Below the pieces are notes generated by a model. It had not been told where the DNA came from. It worked only from the letters and a program-made list of their open reading frames with translations, and did not search any database. The position numbers and the translations under genes were made by a program. A stretch of DNA of 64,000 nt from Sphingomonadaceae bacterium (lineage in GTDB: Bacteria; Pseudomonadota; Alphaproteobacteria; Sphingomonadales; Sphingomonadaceae): contig CANJUF010000004.1 of assembly GCA_947477745.1 (NCBI GenBank), forward strand, positions 62,001 through 126,000. The letters run 5' to 3'. This document shows, piece by piece, positions 57,522 to 64,000 of the stretch (position 1 is its first letter; each line of letters begins with the position of its first letter).

Positions 57522-60500
57522 TCAATGAAAATCGCGTGACCTGGGGATGATCCTGACGCCGCGCGGATGACGCTGGACGAAGCCGCATTCGCGGTTTCCC
57601 GGCGGCGGCGGCTCCCAGGCTTCGGCCTTGCCGCCGCCGCTTCCCGGCAAGGGCGAATTGACATGATCGGCGCGCGCCAGCGGTGCGCTCAGCAGGTCGT
57701 CCGACAGCAGACCGAGCTGCGCAGTGGCATCGTGAAGATGCGCGGCGATGACGTGGATCACCTCGTCGTCGTATTCGACGCGGCCCCGGATCTCGAGCAG
57801 CCGCGCCCCCATCACCGTGCGGCGGTGCTTCTCCATCATGTCGGGCCACACGACAATGTTGGCGACCCCGGTCTCGTCCTCGACGGTGATGAAGCACACG
57901 CCCTTGGCGCTGCCGGGCCGCTGGCGGATCAGCACCACGCCCGCGACATGGACCATCGAGCGGAACTTGCGGGCCCGCAGGTCTGAAGCGCGCACGAAAC
58001 CACGCTCGGCAAGGCTGGCGCGCAGGAAAGCCACGGGATGCGCCTTCAGCGACAGACGCTGGGTCTGGTAATCGGCGACGACTTCCTCGCTGAGCGGCAT
58101 CATGGGAAGCCGGGTGGCATGGCGCTCCGTTCCTTCGTCGCGCGCATCTGCGGCGGCGAACAGCGGCAGGTCGGGCGCGGCGATCAGGCTGCGCGCCTCC
58201 CACAGCGCCTGGCGGCGCGGGAGCCCTATTGAGGAAAACGCATCGGCGCTGGCCAGCCGCTCGATCATGGCGGGCGAGAGCCCGGCGCGCTGCTTCAGCG
58301 CGGCCAGATCGGCGAAGGCCCCGCCCTGCTCGCGCGCGGCAACCAGCTTTGCCGCCGCCGCTTCGGGAAAGCCGTCGATCTGCCGAAGGCCGAGGCGCAG
58401 GGCTATCCGCGAGTCCCTGCGGAGGCAGGGACTTAGCGCTTCAACGCATCCCGTCTGCGACACGAGATCCCTGCCTTCGCAGGGATTCGCCCCCTCCAGC
58501 GTACAATCCCACACGGAATGGTTTACATCCACAGGCAACACCGGCACGCCATGCTCGCGGGCGTCGCGCACGATCTGCGCGGGCGCATAGAAGCCCATCG
58601 GCTGTGAATTGAGCAAGCCGCAGGCGAAGGCAGCAGGGAAATGGCACTTCAGCCAGCTAGACACATATACCAGGTGGGCAAAGCTCGCCGCGTGGCTTTC
58701 GGGAAAGCCGTATTCGCCGAAACCCTTGATCTGGTTGAAGCAGCGCTCGGCAAAATCGGGATCATAGCCGCGCGCGATCATCCGTCCGACCATCATGTCC
58801 TGCAGTTCATCGACCATGCCGCGCGAACGGAACGTCGCCATCGCCTTGCGCAGCCGGTTGGCCTCGGCGCCGGAGAATTTCGCCGCGTCGAGCGCGATCT
58901 TCATCGCCTGCTCCTGGAAGATCGGCACGCCCAACGTGCGCCCCAGGATGCTCGACAATTCGTCGGGTGGGCCATGCTCGGGCGCGGGCGCGGGAATCTC
59001 CACCGGTTCGGCCCCGCGCCGCCGCTTGAGATAGGGATGCACCATGTCGCCCTGGATCGGGCCGGGCCGCACGATCGCCACCTGGATGACAAGGTCGTAG
59101 AACTCGCGCGGCCGCAGGCGCGGCAGCATGTTCATCTGCGCGCGGCTCTCCACCTGGAACACGCCCAGCGAATCGCCCTTGCGCAGCATCGCATAGGTCT
59201 CCGGGTCTTCGCGCGGCACGGTAGCGAGCGTGAGATCGCGGGCATGGTGCGCGCCCAGAAGATCGAGGCATTTCCTGATGCAGGTGAGCATGCCAAGTGC
59301 GAGAATATCGATCTTGAGGATGCCCAGCGCATCGATGTCGTCCTTGTCCCACTCGATAAAGCTGCGTTCCGGCATGGCGCCGTTGCCGATCGGCACGGTC
59401 TCGACCAGTGGTCCTTCGGTGAGGATGAAGCCGCCGACATGCTGCGAGAGATGACGCGGCATACCGATCATTTGTGCGGTCAGTTTGAGAACCCGCGTCA
59501 GGTGCGGGTCGGACAGGTCCATGCCGGTTTCGGCGGCATGTTTCTCGCTCACTTCGTTGCCGTGGCTACCCCACACTGTGCGTGCCAGTGCGCCGGTCAC
59601 GTCTTCGCTGAGGCCCATCGCCTTGCCCACTTCGCGGATCGCCATCCGCGGGCGGTAGTGGATCACGGTGGCGCACAGCCCCGCGCGCTGGCGGCCGTAC
59701 TTGGCATAGATGTACTGGATCACCTCCTCGCGCCGCTCGTGCTCGAAATCGACGTCGATGTCGGGCGGCTCGTTGCGGTCCTCGGAGATGAAACGATCGA
59801 ACAGCAAGGCATGCCGGGCTGGATCGACCGCGGTGATGCCAAGGCAATAGCACACCGCCGAATTGGCCGCAGAGCCCCTGCCCTGGCACAGGATCGGCGG
59901 ATCCTGCGCGCGGGCGAAATCGACGATGTCCTTGATGGTGAGGAAATAGCGGGCGAGCCTGAGCTTTTCGATCAGCACCAGTTCGCGGTGAAGCACGTCG
60001 CGCACGGTGTCGGGCAAACCTTCGGGATAGCGCCATTGCGCTCCCTGCCAGGTCAGCACCTCGAGCTGCTGCTGCGGCGTGCGGCTCTCGGGATAGCTTT
60101 CCTGCGGATACTCGTATTGCAGCTCGTCGAGGCTGAACCTGCAGGCATCGGCCACCGCGCGCGCCGCCGACAGGGCATGCGGCCAGGGCGCGAACAGCCG
60201 CGCCATTTCCTGAGGTGACTTCAGATGCCGCTCGGCATTGGCTTCGAGCAGCAGACCGGCGGAGGCCACGGTGGTCTTGTGGCGGATCGCGGTCATGACG
60301 TCCTGCAGCGGGCGGCGTTCGGGCGCGTGGTAAAGCACGTCGTTGGTGGCATGGATCGACATGCCGTTTTGCCGCGCCATGGCGTCAAGCGCCTCGATCC
60401 GGGCGATGTCGTCGCCGCGATAGAGATAAGAGGCGGCGATGTGCTTGAGGGTGGGAAGCCGGGCTGCGAGGTGGGGGAGGATGGTTTCGAGGTGGGCGCT

Positions 60501-61154
60501 CAGCACTCTCCCCTCCCGCTTGCGGGAGGGGTCGGGGGTGGGCTTGGCAAGCAATGGCACGCCTCGCCCACCCCGCTGCGACTGCGCGTCCGGTTGCTCG
60601 GACGCGAGTCTCGCTGCCCCTCCCGCACGCGGGAGGGGAATCACGTTGTCCTCTACGACAATGGTGAATTCCGCTGCCAGATCGCGCGGGGGAACGAGGA
60701 TCAGCTGCAAACCTTCGGAATGCTGCGCGAGCATCGCCAGCGAAATCTCGCATATACCCTTGTCCTGCCATTCGCCGCCCGGCCGCTGCATCCGCCCTGC
60801 CGAGATCAGCCGGCAAAGGCGGCCATAGGCCGCGCGGTCGATGGGATAGGCAAGGAACACCAGCCCCTCGATGGTTTCGATCCGGCAACCGATCACCGGC
60901 CGCAGTTTCAGGGTCTTCGCCTCGGTGTGCAGGCGCACCACCCCCGCCATCGAATTGGCGTCGGCAATCCCCAGCGCATCGTAGCCCAGCGCCCGCGCGG
61001 TCAAGGCCAGATCGACCGCGTCGGACGCGCCGCGCAGGAAAGTGAAGCAGCTCGCCAGCCCGAGCTCGACGAACGGCGCGCGCGGCGGCGCACCGATCGT
61101 ATCGGGGTCTATGTCGATCCGGCGCTTGTCGGGCGTGAGCGGCGCTTCCGGCAC
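57522..61154 (-). CDS. dnaE2: Error-prone DNA polymerase DnaE2 (with two in-frame repeat insertions)
   Basis: 1210 residues from GTG 61154, with GGAGG a few bases upstream and just after the UdgX stop. The PHP domain begins FVELGLASCFTFLRGAS; the polymerase active site includes PPDIDVDFEHERREEVIQYIY. DnaE2 copies damaged DNA in SOS mutagenesis. About 85 residues are extra relative to normal: a 56-residue block at about 60498-60665 and a 29-residue block at about 58404-58490, both made of palindromic repeats. Usual partners ImuA/ImuB are absent here. Confidence 0.93.
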   Translation of the reverse strand: MPEAPLTPDKRRIDIDPDTIGAPPRAPFVELGLASCFTFLRGASDAVDLALTARALGYDALGIADANSMAGVVRLHTEAKTLKLRPVIGCRIETIEGLVFLAYPIDRAAYGRLCRLISAGRMQRPGGEWQDKGICEISLAMLAQHSEGLQLILVPPRDLAAEFTIVVEDNVIPLPRAGGAARLASEQPDAQSQRGGRGVPLLAKPTPDPSRKREGRVLSAHLETILPHLAARLPTLKHIAASYLYRGDDIARIEALDAMARQNGMSIHATNDVLYHAPERRPLQDVMTAIRHKTTVASAGLLLEANAERHLKSPQEMARLFAPWPHALSAARAVADACRFSLDELQYEYPQESYPESRTPQQQLEVLTWQGAQWRYPEGLPDTVRDVLHRELVLIEKLRLARYFLTIKDIVDFARAQDPPILCQGRGSAANSAVCYCLGITAVDPARHALLFDRFISEDRNEPPDIDVDFEHERREEVIQYIYAKYGRQRAGLCATVIHYRPRMAIREVGKAMGLSEDVTGALARTVWGSHGNEVSEKHAAETGMDLSDPHLTRVLKLTAQMIGMPRHLSQHVGGFILTEGPLVETVPIGNGAMPERSFIEWDKDDIDALGILKIDILALGMLTCIRKCLDLLGAHHARDLTLATVPREDPETYAMLRKGDSLGVFQVESRAQMNMLPRLRPREFYDLVIQVAIVRPGPIQGDMVHPYLKRRRGAEPVEIPAPAPEHGPPDELSSILGRTLGVPIFQEQAMKIALDAAKFSGAEANRLRKAMATFRSRGMVDELQDMMVGRMIARGYDPDFAERCFNQIKGFGEYGFPESHAASFAHLVYVSSWLKCHFPAAFACGLLNSQPMGFYAPAQIVRDAREHGVPVLPVDVNHSVWDCTLEGANPCEGRDLVSQTGCVEALSPCLRRDSRIALRLGLRQIDGFPEAAAAKLVAAREQGGAFADLAALKQRAGLSPAMIERLASADAFSSIGLPRRQALWEARSLIAAPDLPLFAAADARDEGTERHATRLPMMPLSEEVVADYQTQRLSLKAHPVAFLRASLAERGFVRASDLRARKFRSMVHVAGVVLIRQRPGSAKGVCFITVEDETGVANIVVWPDMMEKHRRTVMGARLLEIRGRVEYDDEVIHVIAAHLHDATAQLGLLSDDLLSAPLARADHVNSPLPGSGGGKAEAWEPPPPGNRECGFVQRHPRGVRIIPRSRDFH
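58404..58490. repeat. Palindromic repeat element inside dnaE2 (family B, 87 bases)
   Basis: Two hairpins with the same core lie 33 bases apart: AGTCCCTGC/GCAGGGACT (58412-58433) and ATCCCTGC/GCAGGGAT (58467-58486). In the dnaE2 frame the 87 bases add 29 residues between TLEG and ALRLGLRQIDG, which are normally close. The frame stays open, so the insertion is in register. No T-run. Confidence 0.8.
60498..60665. repeat. Palindromic repeat element inside dnaE2 (family A, 168 bases)
   Basis: A 22-base palindrome, CCCCTCCCGC-NN-GCGGGAGGGG, occurs twice (60510-60531 and 60617-60638). Between them GGGGTGGGC (60535-60543) pairs with GCCCACCCC (60566-60574) and GCGTCC with GGACGC. The 168 bases add 56 codons to dnaE2 between AEF and AHLETILP. 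The palindrome is a recurring intergenic repeat in sphingomonads as I recall; here it is inside a gene. Confidence 0.8.
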
Positions 61155-61155
61155 G

Positions 61156-62622
61156 TCATCCCTCCAGCTCCGCGAGCCGCTCCGCCACTGCGGCCAGATC
61201 GGCGTCGAACAGGCGTTCCTGCATCTCGCGCGCCTCGCCATCGAGCCGCAGCAGATAGGACGGATGCGCGGTCACCCACAGTTCGCTGCCATCGTCGAGC
61301 CGGTGCGGCTGGCCGCGCGCCTTCGAGATGCTGACCGTCTTGCCCAGCATGCCGCGCGCCGCGCTTGCGCCCATGGCCAGCACCAGCCGGGGCTTCACCG
61401 CGGCGCGTTCGCTTTCCAGCCACCAGCGGCAAGTGTCGATCTCCTTGGCGGCGGGCGACTGGTGCAGCCGCCGCTTGCCGCGCCCTTGAACTACTTTGGG
61501 CACGAACTTGAAATGCTTGACCGCGTTGGTGACATAGGCCCGGTCACGCGCGATCCCGGCGCGTTCGAGATGCACGTCGAGCAAATGCCCCGCCGGACCG
61601 ACGAACGGCCGTCCGGACAGGTCTTCCTGATCGCCCGGCTGCTCGCCGACGATCATCAGGGCGGCATGAAGCGGACCCTCGCCGGGCACCGCGCGATTGT
61701 CGAGCAGGCCGATCGGGCAGCGGCGGCAGCCGTCAATCGCCGCCGCAACTTCTTCCAGCGTACCGGGCCGTTCGCCATCCTCCATGCCGCCGCGCTCCAC
61801 CATGCTCGCCTCGCGGGCCTGCGCACCCGCAACCAGTTGCGGGATCAGCGCGGCCTCGGGCATGTTCTTCCAGTATTTCCGGGGCATTTCCTTGAGCATC
61901 GCGCCGATCTTCAAACGCGCCGGATTGAAGATCGATGCATAGTAGGTGCGCCACAGATCTTCGGCAGGATCGCCCGTCGGCGCATCCTCGCGCCGGGCCG
62001 GCGGGCCTTCGGCAAGGCTCTCACCGTCCCAGTGCAGCGAGCCTTGGGGGGTGAGGATCGACCATTTCATGTTGGCGAAACGCCGCACGAAAAACGCCGC
62101 GTTGGCGCGCAGAATGTGATGCTCCGGCTCGAACCAGGCGACGTAATGCTCGCCCGCCTGACCATCCTCGCCCGTATATTCGACGCGGCGGAAGCGCACG
62201 AAGGCATGCATCTTGTGGCTGTCGCGCCGCACAGTGCGGTCAAGCTCTTCAAGGCGGCGCACATCCGGATCGGCGCGGTCCTCGAGCAGTCGGGACTGCG
62301 ATTGCAGCCGCCACAGCAGCCGGTACAGCAGCGCGAACCGCCCGGGATCGCGGTGCAGCGCCGCATTTTGCGCCAGCTTGAGGAACGCCCGGCTGGCCCT
62401 TACCGGGCGTGGCTGGGCGCCGGGCACCGGCAAGCGCTTTTCACGCCGTCCGAATTCACCCGCGCCGAACAGATCGCCGGTCGCGCCCGGCTCGATCCAG
62501 ACCACGCGGTCTGGCGGCACGTCGCACTGGACCAGCGCCCGCGCCCGCTCACGCCAGAAATCGAAGTCGTCTGGCGCAGGCAGGTGCACGGCATAGAAGC
62601 TGCGCGGGGCAATATCCTGCAT
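61156..62622 (-). CDS. DUF4130 (TIGR03915)-UdgX fusion, uracil-DNA-binding protein
   Basis: 488 residues from ATG 62622 (GTG 62631 possible). The N-terminal ~270 residues form the TIGR03915/DUF4130 domain that pairs with the radical SAM protein upstream. The C-terminal half is a UdgX-type uracil-DNA glycosylase fold: CRRCPIG, GEQPGDQEDLSGRPFVGPAG and the linker-loop KRRLHQSP whose His (about 387) is the crosslinking residue in UdgX; canonical is KRRIH. UdgX binds uracil in DNA covalently. Ends one base before dnaE2. Confidence 0.9.
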   Translation of the reverse strand: MQDIAPRSFYAVHLPAPDDFDFWRERARALVQCDVPPDRVVWIEPGATGDLFGAGEFGRREKRLPVPGAQPRPVRASRAFLKLAQNAALHRDPGRFALLYRLLWRLQSQSRLLEDRADPDVRRLEELDRTVRRDSHKMHAFVRFRRVEYTGEDGQAGEHYVAWFEPEHHILRANAAFFVRRFANMKWSILTPQGSLHWDGESLAEGPPARREDAPTGDPAEDLWRTYYASIFNPARLKIGAMLKEMPRKYWKNMPEAALIPQLVAGAQAREASMVERGGMEDGERPGTLEEVAAAIDGCRRCPIGLLDNRAVPGEGPLHAALMIVGEQPGDQEDLSGRPFVGPAGHLLDVHLERAGIARDRAYVTNAVKHFKFVPKVVQGRGKRRLHQSPAAKEIDTCRWWLESERAAVKPRLVLAMGASAARGMLGKTVSISKARGQPHRLDDGSELWVTAHPSYLLRLDGEAREMQERLFDADLAAVAERLAELEG

Positions 62623-62652
62623 CGCGGTCACGCCGCGATGCCCTGCCGGCCA

Positions 62653-63129
62653 TCAGTCGCGTTCGTCACCCGGCGTTTCCTCGGCGGCGCGCGCCAGTTC
62701 CCTGGGCTTGCGCTTCTCGAACACCTGCGCGAGTTCTTCCTCTTCCGCGCTGGTCAGCCCTTCGGTGGCGGCCGGAAACATCTCCTCCTCCTCCTCGTCG
62801 ATGTGATGCGTGTAGCGGTGCTTCAATTCCCCGTATTTGGCTTCCCATTCGGCATCTTCGACATCGAGATCGACCAGTTCGCCCAGCAAATCGTCGACTT
62901 CCTTGTGTTCGGAGACCGAGTGGCGCGCATCTTCGCGCAGGTCCGGCTTGCCCAGCATCGTCGCATAAAGCGATTCCTCCTCGGCAGCGGCATGCGCCTG
63001 CAATTCCTGGCGCAATTCCTCGAAAAGCTCGCCGCGCTCCTGCTTGTTAGCGGACAACACCTTGTCCATCAGCTTGCGCTGGCGATCGTGATCATTCTTG
63101 AGGTCGGCGAAAATCCTGGCGTCGGCCAT
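62653..63129 (-). CDS. Hemerythrin HHE domain protein
   Basis: 158 residues from ATG 63129, with AGGAG eight bases upstream. Helices contain LKNDHDRQRKLMDKV, LQAHAAAEEESLYATML, VSEHKEVDDLLGEL and YTHHIDEEEEEMFPAA, the His/Glu ligands of a diiron hemerythrin fold. It could sense or store oxygen, NO or iron. It sits between the radical SAM and UdgX genes. Confidence 0.9.
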   Translation of the reverse strand: MADARIFADLKNDHDRQRKLMDKVLSANKQERGELFEELRQELQAHAAAEEESLYATMLGKPDLREDARHSVSEHKEVDDLLGELVDLDVEDAEWEAKYGELKHRYTHHIDEEEEEMFPAATEGLTSAEEEELAQVFEKRKPRELARAAEETPGDERD

Positions 63130-63198
63130 TGTCATTACTCCTGGTTGCATCGCATCCCTAACCCGCCGCAGCACCGCAGGGTTGCGCGAGACAACGCA

Positions 63199-64000
63199 TC
63201 AGCCAAACAATTCGAGCTGCTCGCGCCTAGGCACGACCAGGCTTTTGAGATCGGCCCGGTCGGTCAGCATGGTAGGCCGCCAGTCGGCCGTGACGATGAA
63301 CGGGCGGATCTTCACCAGCGAAACCGTCAGCCGGGCAATGTCATCGAGCCGCAGGGTGCGGTGACGACGCGCCAGCAGGATGTTCTTCACCGCCCGCGTG
63401 CCCAGCCCCGGCACGCGCAGCAGCATCTCGCGCGGGGCGCGGTTGAGATCGACCGGGAAGCTCTCCCGGAACTTGAGCGCCCAGGCGAGCTTGGGGTCCA
63501 TGTCGAGCGGAAGCATGCCGTCCGCCCCGGCCGCCTGCTGCACTTCGTCCGCCGAGAAACCGTAAAACCGCATCAGCCAATCCGACTGATACAGCCGGTG
63601 CTCGCGCATCAGCGGCGGGCGCTTGAGCGGCAACACCGCGCTGGCGTCGGGGATCGGGCTGAACGCCGAATAATAGACCCGGCGCAGGCCGAACCGGCCG
63701 TAAAGCGTGCTGGCCTTGCCGATGATCTGATTATCGCTGGCACTGTCCGCGCCGACGATCATCTGCGTCGACTGGCCCGCAGGTGCAAAGCCCGGGGCAT
63801 GGCGAAACCGCTTCTTCGCGTCCTTCGCCTCGGCAATCGCAAGCTTCATGCCGCCCATCGCGCCTTCGATGGTGCCGGCATTCTTGTCGGGGGCGAGCCG
63901 GGCCAGTCCCGCTTCGGTCGGCAGTTCGACGTTGATCGAAATGCGGTCGGCATAAAGGCCGGCGCGGTGGATGATTTCGGGATCCGCCTCGGGGATGGTC
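63199..64000 (-). CDS. Putative DNA modification/repair radical SAM protein (TIGR03916), C-terminal part
   Basis: The frame is open to the window edge. GLYADRISINVELPTEAG leads into MIVGADSASDNQIIGKAS and YYSAFSPIPDA, typical of the TIGR03916 family, with a helix-hairpin-helix motif RVPGLGTRAVKNILLARRHR at the end. The radical SAM CxxxCxxC cluster should lie upstream outside the window. It partners the DUF4130 protein. Confidence 0.88.
   Translation of the reverse strand, partial: TIPEADPEIIHRAGLYADRISINVELPTEAGLARLAPDKNAGTIEGAMGGMKLAIAEAKDAKKRFRHAPGFAPAGQSTQMIVGADSASDNQIIGKASTLYGRFGLRRVYYSAFSPIPDASAVLPLKRPPLMREHRLYQSDWLMRFYGFSADEVQQAAGADGMLPLDMDPKLAWALKFRESFPVDLNRAPREMLLRVPGLGTRAVKNILLARRHRTLRLDDIARLTVSLVKIRPFIVTADWRPTMLTDRADLKSLVVPRREQLELFG

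Noticed and set aside
58412-58486. Hairpins in dnaE2 as transcription terminators
   Set aside because: They lie inside the coding frame and lack T-runs on either strand.
58641-60218. 525-codon plus-strand frame opposite dnaE2
   Set aside because: Antisense shadow with no domain; DnaE2 catalytic motifs are intact on the minus strand.

Overview
The window is high-GC chromosomal DNA from an alphaproteobacterium, most likely a member of Sphingomonadales (Novosphingobium or Erythrobacteraceae-like). The evidence is a CcrM-type DNA methyltransferase with a GANTC-rich promoter, SciP, a ChvI/ChvG-HprK-RapZ-EIIA-HPr block beside pckA, an F1-only atp operon with a short epsilon subunit, a tiny aa3-oxidase subunit IV, and a two-gene glycine decarboxylase. 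I see no insertion sequence, integrase, prophage or CRISPR array. Genes are tightly packed; many neighbours overlap by ATGA or GTGA, several starts are GTG or TTG, and no gene-free stretch exceeds about 270 bases.

Layout. 1-6.2 kb: end of a glutathione S-transferase, ada, then atpHAGDC. 6.2-8.7 kb: small and unknown genes, including a frameshifted one, a DMT permease and an entericidin-like lipoprotein. 8.7-13.4 kb: gcvT-gcvH-gcvPA-gcvPB behind a tandem glycine riboswitch. 13.4-18 kb: NAD(P)-binding protein, dGTPase, racemase, and a transhydrogenase locus (pntB, small alpha subunit, cox subunit IV) without the NAD-binding alpha-1 gene. 18.1-20 kb: a sigma54-activator gene whose 3' end is replaced by lower-GC unrelated sequence. 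20-27 kb: old yellow enzyme, folP, ccrM, a sulfotransferase and SDR lying between ccrM and rnhB, and a PQQ sugar dehydrogenase. 27-33 kb: GNAT, DUF1285, Nudix, CCA-adding enzyme, retropepsin-like protease, parC. 33-39.4 kb: DJ-1/PfpI, ferredoxin and two cysteine desulfurases, a hydrolase, a DUF885 lipoprotein. 39.4-46.4 kb: pckA divergent from chvI-chvG-hprK-rapZ-EIIA-HPr, then yceI. 46.4-53.8 kb: epoxide hydrolase, CMD protein, leuA, an AHH-domain protein, recJ. 53.9-64 kb: two tRNA-Glu genes, a PhyH/P-loop/thioesterase block, sciP, a lipoprotein, and a DNA-repair block (dnaE2, DUF4130-UdgX, hemerythrin, radical SAM).

Working together. The genes cover energy metabolism (F1-ATPase, partial transhydrogenase), C1 metabolism under glycine control, cell-cycle epigenetics (ccrM and sciP, both with GANTC sites nearby), the nitrogen/carbon-type phosphorelay cluster, Fe-S biogenesis, and an error-prone or uracil-directed repair locus.

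The least ordinary observations are: (i) two different families of palindromic repeat that appear to have inserted in frame inside dnaE2, adding about 56 and 29 residues; (ii) a 16-residue leucine-rich leader peptide with competing RNA pairings upstream of leuA; (iii) six GANTC sites plus a perfect DnaA box in front of ccrM; (iv) the apparent loss of the transhydrogenase alpha-1 gene; and (v) the chimeric sigma54 regulator. All functional names come from reading the translated sequences and from family knowledge; no database search was run.
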